Positions 8,244-16,830 of a stretch of DNA of 64,000 nucleotides are shown in pieces. Position 1 is the first letter of the stretch. Each line of letters starts with the position of its first letter. The notes beneath the pieces were generated by a model, which was not told the DNA's origin, did no database searches, and worked only from the letters and a program-made list of their open reading frames with translations. The stretch lies in NCBI GenBank assembly GCA_963794955.1, contig CAWCGF010000001.1, forward strand, positions 62,001-126,000, read 5' to 3'. A program made the translations under genes and the position numbers. The DNA is from JAFDVL01 sp963794955 (GTDB lineage: Bacteria; Acidobacteriota; Blastocatellia; RBC074).

Positions 8244-8256
8244 GTTGGTGACCAAC
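8244..8256. promoter_or_regulatory. Candidate GntR operator upstream of the TonB receptor gene
   Basis: GTTGGTGACCAAC is a perfect 13-base palindrome with a one-base centre. With one bulged base the symmetry extends to GTCA/TGAC on the flanks (8240-8260). The TGGT/ACCA halves are those read by FadR-subfamily regulators, although the spacer is one base instead of the usual two or three. It lies 114 bases before the receptor start, just upstream of the AT-rich promoter-like stretch. Confidence 0.45.
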
Positions 8257-8370
8257 TGACACAAGTCCTCGCCAAACTGGAATACAAGTTGCTTAATTTA
8301 GATAATTCTAGCTTAAAATGAATTTCAACTATAACAACTAATAACGACTTTTAACTGCAGAGGAGAATGT

Positions 8371-11300
8371 ATGGCTGGCAAAACTCAGTTTCTCAGCGTC
8401 ATAAGTACAATTTTATTATTCCTGGTTTTCGCCCTGGCTGGCAATGCGCAAGTTGGGACTTCACGTGTAACGGGCGTTGTGACAGATAAAACAGGAGCGG
8501 TTGTGCCTGGTGCTACGGTTACATTAACAAACGAAGGAACAAGTGTGGCTTTTACTACGCAATCTTCTGATTCGGGGACTTACGTTTTTGAGGCCATCCA
8601 AATTGGCAGCTATACAGTAACGGTCGAAATGAGCGGCTTCAAAAAGTATGTCGCCAAAAATAATATCCTGACGATTGGGGTACCACTGACCGTTAATGTG
8701 GCGATGGAAGTTGGTGGTGCGGCTGAACAAGTAGAGGTTGTGGGGCAATTTGAAAAAGTGCAGACATCCGCCTCCGGCAATCTCGGGGCAGTTGTTGATA
8801 ATAAGACGTTGGTTGATTTGCCGCTGGGGCTGGAGGCTGGTACGGGCGGGCGTAATCCGCTCCTTTTCTTACGGCTGCAACCAGGGGTCACCGTTGGGGC
8901 TAACACGGGTGGTGCCACGCACGTTAATGGGGCCCGGGATCGCGCCCAGAATCAGACGCTGGATGGCATTGACATCAATGAAACCAGTGCGGGCGGCTCT
9001 GACTTTTCGCCCATTCGCACCAATCCTGACTCACTTCAGGAATTTCGGGCGATTACCAGCAATGCTTCCGCAGAATATGGTCGTGGCAGCGGTGCGCAGG
9101 TGGCCTTGGCAACAAAGTCCGGCACGAATTCCTTCCACGGCAATCTTTTCTATTTCAACCGCTCCAGCGCTCTGTCAGCGAACGAGTGGGAAAATAACTT
9201 TAATAAAATTGCCAAACCGTTTCTCCTGCAAAATCAATATGGCGGCAGCCTTGGCGGACCAATTTTGAAGGATCGGACATTCTTCTTTTTCAACTTTCAA
9301 GGCCAGCGGCAAAAACAGCAACGCACCGTTACCCGCACGGTTTACACGGCGGCGGCCAAGCAAGGCCTGTTTCGCTATCGCGTCGGCGGTCAGAATGGTG
9401 CTGCCGGAAGCACTACTGCTGTAGTGGATGCCAGTGGCACCCCCCTCTTTCCGGCTTGTAGCGCAACCGTTACGACGAATTGCATTGCCACCTACAACAT
9501 CGCCACTAGCGATCCACGACGGCTCGGCCTTGATGCCGCCTTGCAACAATGGTATGGGTTGCAGCCCGCGCCAAATAGCTTCTCGGCAGGAGGAGATGGA
9601 TTGAATACGGCGGCGTATATTTTCAACGTTCCCATTAGCAATCCTCAGGAAGATTACACTTTCAAGATAGATCACAAGTTTAATGATCTGAACACCGTCT
9701 TTTTCCGCTATTCGTGGGGACGACAGGACACGCCCAATGACATTGGCAATAGCGGAGAACCTCGTTTTCCCGGACAGCCCGGAACAGTAGACACGTTGCG
9801 TAAACCAACCAACTGGGCGGCTAACTATCGTCGTGTGCTGAATAGTTCGATGGTGAATGAGTTGGTGGTGGGTGCGAATTTGTTCACTTTCTCTTTTTTC
9901 AATCCGATCGTGAATAAGCAGCCATTGAGCTATGTGACCAATTTGACGACTGACCCGATCTCCTATTTTGGAGAAGGCAACGCTCGTGTCCTGAGCACCT
10001 ATCAGTTGGTGGACAACTTTAGTTGGACGAAGCAGGCGCACCTCATTAAAGCCGGAGTGAATATTCGCTATCAGATTCACGAAGATCGGCGCGGCTCTAT
10101 CGCCGGGCAAAATGCTTTTCCAGCAGTTAACTTTAGCCGTACCGTAAGCGTGGTCAATACCGCCTGTGCCGCAGGAACTTTCGGGGCTGGCGGAACAACG
10201 GGTGTAGTTGGCAGTCAGGAACGCTTCTGTTTGCCAGGAACAGCAACAACTTCGCCACTGTTTATCAATTCCAATGACCAGGCTCGCTTACAGAGCATGG
10301 TGAATGATTTGCTAGGTCGCGTCGGGACTGTTTCACAAGGGTTTGTGGCCTCGCCCGATGGCGTTAGCTATTTGCCGGGCGGCAACCTTTTCCTGAATGA
10401 TGCGCGTTATCCTGAAAATGATTGGTATATCCAGGATACGTGGAAAGTTCGTCGCAATCTGACGATTGATTTCGGCGTGCGTTGGGAAGGCCGTCTGACA
10501 CCCTTTGCCAGAAATCGGTTATTTACCCCGAACCAGCCAGTGACAGCCGGGGCTGCACCGAGCAACACGTTGCGCTGGATTGATAATGATTTATACGATA
10601 GCGATCTGAATAACTGGTCGCCGAGCTTTGGGTTTGCGTGGGACCCTTTTGGGAATGGTAAAACTTCGATTCGTGCCAATTACCGCTTGGCCTATGATCG
10701 TATTAATACGTTCGTGATCTCATCGCAGATTTACAACTCAATCCCCGGCATCACGTTTGGCGTAGCCGACTCAACCTTTGGGCCTTCTGGAGGGCCAGGC
10801 GGTGTGGGCGGACGCTTGCGTGATGGTGTGCCGACGCTGACGCCACCTGCGGGTGTGTCGCCGTTGGCTTTGGCACAACCCAGTCCGCTTGGTGCGGCTG
10901 GTTCAGCCATTACTGTCCTTGATCCTGATTTCCGTACACCAAAAACCAACATGTGGTCACTGAACTTGCAACGGGAATTTGGCAAGGGGATATTGGTGGA
11001 TGTGGCCTATATCGGTCGTCGCGCAACGGGTTTGTTTGGCGCATATAACGTCAATCAGATTGATATTTTTAATAGCAATTTCAATGGCGAAAACTTCCTG
11101 ACGGCCTTCAATAGCGTTAAGGCGGGCGGTGCCAGTCCCCTGATGGATAAGTTGTACGGGCCTGACACGAGAAAAAATGCCGGAGAAACTGGGTCGGCTT
11201 TTGTGCGTCGTCAGTTTGCGAATGACGTAGCGCTCAATAGTGTTGCCATTGTTGCCCGCGATGCCGCGCGACGTGTGCAAGGCGGAAGAACTTTGCAAGA

Positions 11301-12162
11301 CCTCGCAGGCTTAAGCCCTTACTTTTTCCGTCGCTTCCCACAGTTTGAGAACGTCAATGTGATTGACTCGAATGATTTTTCGACCTATCACGCATTACAG
11401 CTTATGGTGCAACGAAAGTTCACCAAAAACCTAACCTTCCAAGGGTCTTATACATTCTCTAAATCACTGGATACTCGTTCTTATGACCCCGCCTTTACCG
11501 TTGTGAGTGGTGGCACGAATCAATCGGCCTCTTCGACGCCATTCAATATCAGTAATCGTCGGTTGAATTATGCGCGTTCGGATTTCGATCAAACGCACTT
11601 TTTCGTCGGCTATGGCATTTGGGATTTGCCATTTGGGCAAGGACAACGGTTCTTGACCGCGCCACCTCCGGTGATCAAGCAATTTGTTGAAGGGTGGAAT
11701 TTAAATGCGGTACTCACCCTCAGTTCCGGGCGTCCCTTCACTGTTTACTCAGGTGCTAACCAAATCAGCGATGTAAACTCAGTTCCGGCGAATTGCAACG
11801 GGTGCTCGAAGGACATGGGCAAAGTTGATTTGACCTCTTCCACCTTCAATGGATTTGTAGGGTATTTCACGACAGATCAACTCGCACGGTTTAGTCAGCC
11901 TGCGGCTGGAACAATTGGGAATACAGGCCGCAATTACTTCGATGGCCCGAATCGGTTCAACCTGGACGCAGCGATTCTGAAGCGAACCCCAATTCGTGAA
12001 GGGATGAACTTTGAATTGCGGTTTGAATTTTTCAACCTGACGAATTCGCCGACTTTTGGTTTTCCAACGGCAGTCATTACCAGCCCCACCTTTGGGCGTA
12101 TTGGTGCCACCGTTCTGAGCGAATCGCGTAAGGTTCGCCTAGGTGCGAAGCTGAATTTCTAG
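8371..12162 (+). CDS. Oar-like TonB-dependent receptor with N-terminal carboxypeptidase-regulatory domain
   Basis: This 1263-residue outer-membrane receptor should import a substrate using TonB energy. It begins with a signal peptide ending AGNAQ (about residue 27), followed by a CarboxypepD_reg beta-sandwich (TSRVTGVVTDKTGAVVPGATVTL, about 30-115). The plug (about 130-240) contains VNGARDRAQNQTLDGIDINE. The barrel runs to a terminal Phe in RKVRLGAKLNF, the signature for outer-membrane insertion. Such receptors are expanded in Acidobacteria and myxobacteria. AGGAG precedes ATG 8371. The divergent GntR regulator and neighbouring amino-sugar genes suggest a carbohydrate ligand; this is inference. 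A strong terminator follows. Confidence 0.93.
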   Translation: MAGKTQFLSVISTILLFLVFALAGNAQVGTSRVTGVVTDKTGAVVPGATVTLTNEGTSVAFTTQSSDSGTYVFEAIQIGSYTVTVEMSGFKKYVAKNNILTIGVPLTVNVAMEVGGAAEQVEVVGQFEKVQTSASGNLGAVVDNKTLVDLPLGLEAGTGGRNPLLFLRLQPGVTVGANTGGATHVNGARDRAQNQTLDGIDINETSAGGSDFSPIRTNPDSLQEFRAITSNASAEYGRGSGAQVALATKSGTNSFHGNLFYFNRSSALSANEWENNFNKIAKPFLLQNQYGGSLGGPILKDRTFFFFNFQGQRQKQQRTVTRTVYTAAAKQGLFRYRVGGQNGAAGSTTAVVDASGTPLFPACSATVTTNCIATYNIATSDPRRLGLDAALQQWYGLQPAPNSFSAGGDGLNTAAYIFNVPISNPQEDYTFKIDHKFNDLNTVFFRYSWGRQDTPNDIGNSGEPRFPGQPGTVDTLRKPTNWAANYRRVLNSSMVNELVVGANLFTFSFFNPIVNKQPLSYVTNLTTDPISYFGEGNARVLSTYQLVDNFSWTKQAHLIKAGVNIRYQIHEDRRGSIAGQNAFPAVNFSRTVSVVNTACAAGTFGAGGTTGVVGSQERFCLPGTATTSPLFINSNDQARLQSMVNDLLGRVGTVSQGFVASPDGVSYLPGGNLFLNDARYPENDWYIQDTWKVRRNLTIDFGVRWEGRLTPFARNRLFTPNQPVTAGAAPSNTLRWIDNDLYDSDLNNWSPSFGFAWDPFGNGKTSIRANYRLAYDRINTFVISSQIYNSIPGITFGVADSTFGPSGGPGGVGGRLRDGVPTLTPPAGVSPLALAQPSPLGAAGSAITVLDPDFRTPKTNMWSLNLQREFGKGILVDVAYIGRRATGLFGAYNVNQIDIFNSNFNGENFLTAFNSVKAGGASPLMDKLYGPDTRKNAGETGSAFVRRQFANDVALNSVAIVARDAARRVQGGRTLQDLAGLSPYFFRRFPQFENVNVIDSNDFSTYHALQLMVQRKFTKNLTFQGSYTFSKSLDTRSYDPAFTVVSGGTNQSASSTPFNISNRRLNYARSDFDQTHFFVGYGIWDLPFGQGQRFLTAPPPVIKQFVEGWNLNAVLTLSSGRPFTVYSGANQISDVNSVPANCNGCSKDMGKVDLTSSTFNGFVGYFTTDQLARFSQPAAGTIGNTGRNYFDGPNRFNLDAAILKRTPIREGMNFELRFEFFNLTNSPTFGFPTAVITSPTFGRIGATVLSESRKVRLGAKLNF

Positions 12163-12183
12163 GACAATAAGCATCTGAATGGT

Positions 12184-12228
12184 AACGCCGAGCGGGGCTT
12201 CTGTAGCTTTGCTCGGCGTTGTTTTTTT
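12184..12228 (+). terminator. Intrinsic terminator after the TonB receptor gene
   Basis: Ten-base stem AACGCCGAGC/GCTCGGCGTT (12184-12193 and 12211-12220) followed by G and seven T residues. It is a textbook rho-independent terminator 22 bases after the stop codon. Confidence 0.92.
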
Positions 12229-12398
12229 CCAGAAGACCTTCAACAAAGCTTTTTCTGGGTAGAGAAACTTGACACCATCCGCAAAGATAGCGAAGATACC
12301 CCGGCACCGAATTTATCTAACGAAACTACTACGTCCATTGCATTGCGCCAGCCAGGAAATCTAACTATTCGTGACTCATCTGAAGTCCTTTCACTGCT

Positions 12399-13862
12399 AT
12401 GCCTGAAACAAAAGACATCACGGCTCCTGTTTTGCAGGGCGGCTACGAACTTAATGAATTTTTTGATGAGATGTTTGAGTCCCAGGATAAGCCACGCCTG
12501 CACTATCAGACGCTGCATGAACGGCTTGCATCGCTGAGCGTGGGAGAGTTCAACGCGCGTTATCGTGCGGCGGATATTTCGTTTTTGTATCAAGGCATCA
12601 CCTTCACCGTCTACAGCGAATCCGAAGGCATTGAACGCATCTTTCCGTTCGATTTAATCCCACGCATTATCCCGCACCGCGAATGGGAGGTGTTGGAACG
12701 CGGACTGACACAGCGTGTCATTGCGCTCAATCATTTCCTGCACGACATCTATCACGATCAACGCATCCTCAAAGACAAGCGTATCCCCTCCGAACTGGTT
12801 TTCGAGGCCAGCAATTTTCGGCGGGAAATGATTGGCATCAATGTGCCACGCAATATTTATGCGCACGTCATCGGTACAGATTTAATTCGTGATAACGTAG
12901 GGAATTATTTTGTACTGGAAGATAACCTGCGCTCGCCTTCGGGCGTGAGTTATATGCTTGAAAATCGTCAGGCGATGAAGCGTTCTTTTCCCCGTATTTT
13001 TGAGCGGTACGGGGTAGCACCGATAGATCACTACCCGCAAGAACTCCTGGCCACGCTATGTTCCATTGCACCGCATGAGGCACCTGATCCAACCGTTGTG
13101 CTGCTAACGCCGGGCATTTACAACTCGGCTTATTTCGAGCATTCGTTTTTGGCACGGCAAATGGGCATCGAAATTGTCGAAGGGCGTGATCTGGTCTGTC
13201 ACGACAATCGCGTCTACATGCGCACGACGCGCGGCTTGCAACGTGTAGATGTAATTTACCGACGGGTTGATGATGACTTTATTGATTCGTTGGCCTTTAA
13301 GAAAGATAGCATGTTAGGGGTGCCAGGACTGCTCAATGCTTATCGCTCCGGCAACATCGCGCTGGCCAATGCTGTCGGCACAGGCGTAGCAGATGATAAA
13401 GCGGTCTACGCGTTCGTGCCGGAAATGATTCGTTATTATTTGGGCGAAGAACCGATTCTCAATAATGTACCAACTTACTTAGCGATCAATGAGAAAGACT
13501 GCAATTATATCCTGGCGAATTTGGACAAACTCGTCGTCAAAGCGGTCAATGAAAGCGGTGGCTATGGCATGCTGATAGGGCCGCATGCCAGTCAGGCGGA
13601 GCGCGCTGCGTTTGCCGAAAAGATCAAAGACAAGCCACGTAACTTTATTGCCCAACCGACGATTTCGCTCAGTCGTCATCCGACGTATCTCGAAGGCGAA
13701 TTACGCGGTTGTCACGTGGATTTGCGACCCTACATCTTGTGCGGTGAAAAGGTCTCTATCGTGCCGGGCGGATTGACGCGCGTAGCGTTGCGTTCTGGCT
13801 CGCTCGTGGTTAATTCATCACAAGGCGGCGGCAGCAAAGATACCTGGGTCTTAGTTGATTGA
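12399..13862 (+). CDS. Circularly permuted type 2 ATP-grasp protein
   Basis: This 487-residue cytosolic protein belongs to the COG2308 (DUF404/DUF407) family, predicted to form amide bonds using ATP. Recognised segments are GVTF-like LYQGITFTVYSESEGIERIFPFDLIPRI split over about 62-90, GIDLIRD-like IGTDLIRDNVGNYFVLEDNLRSPSGVSYMLENR (about 160-192), LTPGIYNSAYFEHSFLARQMGIEIVEG and the C-terminal KAVNESGGYGMLIG and SSQGGGSKDTWV. Length is typical. It opens an operon with a small beta protein, an alpha-E protein and a transglutaminase. A TTGACA at 12269-12274 could be its -35. The real substrate of this family is unknown. Confidence 0.92.
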   Translation: MPETKDITAPVLQGGYELNEFFDEMFESQDKPRLHYQTLHERLASLSVGEFNARYRAADISFLYQGITFTVYSESEGIERIFPFDLIPRIIPHREWEVLERGLTQRVIALNHFLHDIYHDQRILKDKRIPSELVFEASNFRREMIGINVPRNIYAHVIGTDLIRDNVGNYFVLEDNLRSPSGVSYMLENRQAMKRSFPRIFERYGVAPIDHYPQELLATLCSIAPHEAPDPTVVLLTPGIYNSAYFEHSFLARQMGIEIVEGRDLVCHDNRVYMRTTRGLQRVDVIYRRVDDDFIDSLAFKKDSMLGVPGLLNAYRSGNIALANAVGTGVADDKAVYAFVPEMIRYYLGEEPILNNVPTYLAINEKDCNYILANLDKLVVKAVNESGGYGMLIGPHASQAERAAFAEKIKDKPRNFIAQPTISLSRHPTYLEGELRGCHVDLRPYILCGEKVSIVPGGLTRVALRSGSLVVNSSQGGGSKDTWVLVD

Positions 13863-13865
13863 GCT

Positions 13866-14219
13866 ATGGCAGCAATTAACTACAACGGCAGAATCTTCAG
13901 GACAGCTACTAACTCATCCGAAGGCGAAGTAGATGCCCGCACCACGTTTCGCTATCGGCAACAAGGCAATATCGTGTGGGCAGAATATGCTGGCGGGAAA
14001 GTCACTTTTGGGCAACTGGTAGGACTGATTTTGCCGGAAGGGCAATTGGAAATTCGCTACCAACACGTCAATGAAGACGGCGAGTTGATGACGGGGATTT
14101 GCATTTCGACGCCGGAAATACTACCGGATGGGCGCATTCGCTTACACGAGTCCTGGCAATGGACATGCGGTGGGCGAGCGAGCGGCGAATCCATTGTTGA
14201 AGAAATACTTGTTTTATAA
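13866..14219 (+). CDS. Small beta-rich protein of the type often labelled n-acetylglutamate synthase-like
   Basis: This 117-residue soluble protein has alternating hydrophobic strands: INYNGRIFR at the start, the middle FRYRQQGNIVWAEYAGGKV, then LEIRYQHVNEDGELMTGIC and IRLHESWQWTCGG. The profile suggests a small beta barrel. Similar proteins are often annotated as n-acetylglutamate synthase, but nothing in the sequence resembles a GNAT or kinase fold, so that name is probably wrong. It starts three bases after the ATP-grasp stop and is followed 15 bases later by the alpha-E gene. Its insertion inside the operon suggests a dedicated partner; function is unknown. Confidence 0.75.
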   Translation: MAAINYNGRIFRTATNSSEGEVDARTTFRYRQQGNIVWAEYAGGKVTFGQLVGLILPEGQLEIRYQHVNEDGELMTGICISTPEILPDGRIRLHESWQWTCGGRASGESIVEEILVL

Positions 14220-14234
14220 CTCAAACTGACTCTT

Positions 14235-15224
14235 ATGCTTTCACGTGTTGCTGATTCTCTATTTTGGATGTCGCGTTACATTGAGCGGGCGGAAGATTTG
14301 ACGCGCTTGCTGGCGGTCAACTTTCACACGTTGCTGGATGCAGGAAACATTGACTCCGAGCATGGTCGGCAGCCACTCATCGTCATGACGCACGACGAAG
14401 CCTTGTTCCGGCAACATTATCAAGCCTATACCGCCAACGATGTGATTGATTTTATGCTCTGGAATCAGAGCAATCCGAATGCCCTGGTCTGGTGTATCAC
14501 GATGGCGCGCGAAAACGCACGAAGTGTGCGCGAACAACTCAGCAAAGAGATGTGGGAATATCTCAATCGCCTCTATTTCACGGTCAAAGAGGCGGATCGC
14601 AAAACGGTGGCGCGTTCACTGCTCGAATTTTTCTCGCAAATCCGCGACGGCTCGCAAGCCTTTCAAGGCATCACGAACGAAACGATGACGCACGGCGAGG
14701 CGTATCAATTCATCCAACTTGGCAAACATTTGGAACGAGCGGAAAAGACAGCGCGGATTCTCGATCTGAAATACGAAGATGTCAGCCAGTTGTCTGAAGG
14801 TTCACCGGGAGAAGCGTTGCAATTGATCGCCATGCTGAAATCGTGCAGCGCCTTCGAGCCATTTCGCAAAGAATATGCGGCGCAGTTGAGTGCAGGCGCA
14901 GTCGTGGAGTATTTGCTCCTGAATCGTGAGTTCCCGCGCGCAGTAGCCTTTGGCTTGAATCGTTGCTCGCAAGCCGTCAATGTGATTTCTGGCAATGGTG
15001 AGGGCGGGAAATTGAACGCTCCACAGCGTTCTTTCGGACGCTTGGTTTCTGAATTGGAGTATCTGGATATTCAAGACATTCTGGGCGAGCGCTTACATTC
15101 TCATCTGGATCAATTGCTGCGGCGGCTGAATGATGCGAGTGCAGACATCACGCGCACCTATTTCAGCACACAGGTAATCCTTCCTGAACTGCACCCCCAG
15201 CAGGCACAGCAACAGCAACAGTGA
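14235..15224 (+). CDS. Alpha-E domain protein (DUF403)
   Basis: This 329-residue all-helical protein starts with MLSRVADSLFWMSRYIERAEDLTRLL, the conserved opening of the family, and contains RENARSVREQLS (about residue 95) and FIQLGKHLERAEKTARILDLKY (about 155). The alpha-E family is found with ATP-grasp and transglutaminase-like proteins in a conserved but uncharacterised system, proposed from comparative genomics to ligate or modify peptides. The C-terminus is Gln-rich (QQAQQQQQ). It is the third gene of the operon, and the transglutaminase gene begins 21 bases later. Confidence 0.92.
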   Translation: MLSRVADSLFWMSRYIERAEDLTRLLAVNFHTLLDAGNIDSEHGRQPLIVMTHDEALFRQHYQAYTANDVIDFMLWNQSNPNALVWCITMARENARSVREQLSKEMWEYLNRLYFTVKEADRKTVARSLLEFFSQIRDGSQAFQGITNETMTHGEAYQFIQLGKHLERAEKTARILDLKYEDVSQLSEGSPGEALQLIAMLKSCSAFEPFRKEYAAQLSAGAVVEYLLLNREFPRAVAFGLNRCSQAVNVISGNGEGGKLNAPQRSFGRLVSELEYLDIQDILGERLHSHLDQLLRRLNDASADITRTYFSTQVILPELHPQQAQQQQQ

Positions 15225-15245
15225 AGATGAGCTTGGAGAACAGGC

Positions 15246-16043
15246 ATGAAAATACACATCGAACACATTACGACTTTTACCTACGATTTGCCGATCAGTG
15301 AGGCGTATACCGAAATGCGGCTGGCACCGATTGATTTAGGGGGGCAGCGCAGGACATCTTTTCGTTTGAAAACAGAACCGGGCGGAGAAGTGACGCATTA
15401 CCTGGATCGTTATGGCAACGACGTGCATTACTTCGATGTCTTACAGAAGCATCAGCAATTGCGCGTGATTGTGGCCAGTGAAGTGCATACGTCTGAAAAA
15501 TTTGTGGACGAGCAACTCGAATTATCACCGCTTGATCAATACGATTATTTGATGCCAACCTCTTATGCGCCGGATCACGAACTGATTCATCAACTGGCTG
15601 AAGTGAACGTCGTGGTTGGGAATAAAATCGCTACGGCCCATTCGCTGATGACGGCGGTGCATCAGGCGCTGCAATACGAGCGCGGCGCAACCAGTGTCAA
15701 AACCACTGCCGATGAAGCGTTGCAGATTGGCAAGGGGGTTTGCCAGGATTATGCCCACGTAATGCTGGCTTGTTGTCGGCTCAGTGGCTTACCCGCACGA
15801 TATGTCAGCGGTTATTTGCACAGCCCCAACGCCCCGGAGATGGCTTCGCATGCGTGGGTAGATGTGTTTGTTACAGACTATGGCTGGCGTTCGCTTGATC
15901 CTACCCATAATTGCTTTCAGGATGCGCGCTATGTGCGTGTTGCAACGGGGCGAGACTATAACGATGTTCCGCCCACGCGCGGCATGTACAAGGGGAAGGC
16001 CAAAGAAAAAATGGAAGTTCAGGTTACAGTACGTGCAATATAA
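15246..16043 (+). CDS. Transglutaminase-like cysteine peptidase family protein
   Basis: This 265-residue protein has the N-terminal beta domain MKIHIEHITTFTYDLPISEA and a transglutaminase core with the catalytic triad in view: Cys in GKGVCQDYAHV (about residue 167), His in MASHAWVDVFV (about 200) and Asp in SLDPTHNC (about 217). The core could hydrolyse or transfer amide bonds. There is no signal peptide, so it acts in the cytosol with the ATP-grasp and alpha-E proteins. It is the last gene of the operon; a short hairpin follows. Confidence 0.92.
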   Translation: MKIHIEHITTFTYDLPISEAYTEMRLAPIDLGGQRRTSFRLKTEPGGEVTHYLDRYGNDVHYFDVLQKHQQLRVIVASEVHTSEKFVDEQLELSPLDQYDYLMPTSYAPDHELIHQLAEVNVVVGNKIATAHSLMTAVHQALQYERGATSVKTTADEALQIGKGVCQDYAHVMLACCRLSGLPARYVSGYLHSPNAPEMASHAWVDVFVTDYGWRSLDPTHNCFQDARYVRVATGRDYNDVPPTRGMYKGKAKEKMEVQVTVRAI

Positions 16044-16046
16044 AGG

Positions 16047-16072
16047 CCTGGCGCTGCCAGGTTGAACTTTTC
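16047..16072 (+). terminator. Weak hairpin after the transglutaminase gene
   Basis: CCTGGC/GCCAGG stem (16047-16052 and 16056-16061) with a three-base loop, followed by TTGAACTTTTCT. The T tract is interrupted, so termination may be inefficient. It lies between convergent genes. Confidence 0.45.
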
Positions 16073-16818
16073 TAAGTCACGCTACCGCCGTCCACCGTGA
16101 CAACCTCGCCGTTCATATAACTATTTTTATCCGAAACCATAAACGCCGCGAATTCTGCTAACTCTTCCGGGTGTCCACGCCGTCCTTTAGCACACCAAAA
16201 CTGGTGCATCTGAAGCAACCGATCTGGCAAGGCATCCGACAAATCCGTATCGAAGATGCCTGCCGCGATGGCATTGACGGTAATGCCGAAGGCTGATGCT
16301 TCGCGTGACAGACATTTCGTGAAGCCAATGATCGCCGCTTTTGAGGTCGCGTAATGAACGGCGGTGGGCAGTGAGCGAATGGCTCCAATGCTGGTCATGT
16401 TGAGAATGTTTCCCGAACGCTGCCGGATCATGTGCTTAAAGACGGGCTTGGTTACATTGAAAACACCATTTATATTTGTATCCATCACTTCGTCCCACGC
16501 CTTCTCGGTCGTGGTGGCAAACATATCGCCTCGATTGATGGCAGCATTATTAACAAGGATATCAATGCTGCCAAACTCCTCGTGAATCTGGCGCACCATC
16601 TTGATGATGCCAGGCCGATCCGTGACAGAAACTTTGAAGGACAAGCCCCGCCGTCCCTGCGACTGAATCTGGTCTACAGTAGCTGCGGCACGTTCATCGC
16701 TGACATTATAGTTAAAAGCAATGTCGGCTCCTTCGCGGGCAAAAATTTCGCATAAGGCGCGCCCGATACCACGCGAGCCACCCGTAATAATTACTTTTTT
16801 TCCTTCCAGTAAACCCAT
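16072..16818 (-). CDS. Short-chain dehydrogenase/reductase, FabG-like
   Basis: This 248-residue NAD(P)H-dependent oxidoreductase has a Rossmann glycine motif TGGSRGIGRAL (about residues 12-22), NNAAINR, catalytic Ser in MTSIGAI (about 142) and the YxxxK pair in VHYATSKAAI (about 155-159). The C-terminus MNGEVVTVDGG is typical of FabG-type enzymes. It lies 12 bases downstream of the glycosyltransferase on the same strand and is third in the radical SAM operon, so it may reduce a ketone in the same lipid or metabolite pathway rather than serve general fatty-acid synthesis. That assignment is inference. Confidence 0.88.
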   Translation of the reverse strand: MGLLEGKKVIITGGSRGIGRALCEIFAREGADIAFNYNVSDERAAATVDQIQSQGRRGLSFKVSVTDRPGIIKMVRQIHEEFGSIDILVNNAAINRGDMFATTTEKAWDEVMDTNINGVFNVTKPVFKHMIRQRSGNILNMTSIGAIRSLPTAVHYATSKAAIIGFTKCLSREASAFGITVNAIAAGIFDTDLSDALPDRLLQMHQFWCAKGRRGHPEELAEFAAFMVSDKNSYMNGEVVTVDGGSVT

Positions 16819-16830
16819 AGTGATTAGTAG

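Larger units (their letters stand above)
7889..8370. other. Regulatory intergenic region between the gntR-like gene and the TonB receptor gene
   Basis: This is 482 bases without a convincing gene. It holds two FadR-like palindromes (7951-7961 and 8244-8256). An AT-rich stretch from 8285 to 8325 contains GATAAT and TTAAAAT, suitable for a -10 of the receptor gene. The receptor start at 8371 has AGGAG about five bases upstream. No small ORF with a good start was found. Confidence 0.6.

Noticed and set aside
9175..10110. 311-codon minus-strand frame inside the TonB receptor gene
   Set aside because: It is antisense to a continuous receptor barrel and has no domain or start signal.
12269..12300. 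TTGACA as a full promoter of the ATP-grasp operon
   Set aside because: The -35 matches well, but no good -10 hexamer follows at 16-18 bases, so it is mentioned only in the gene entry.
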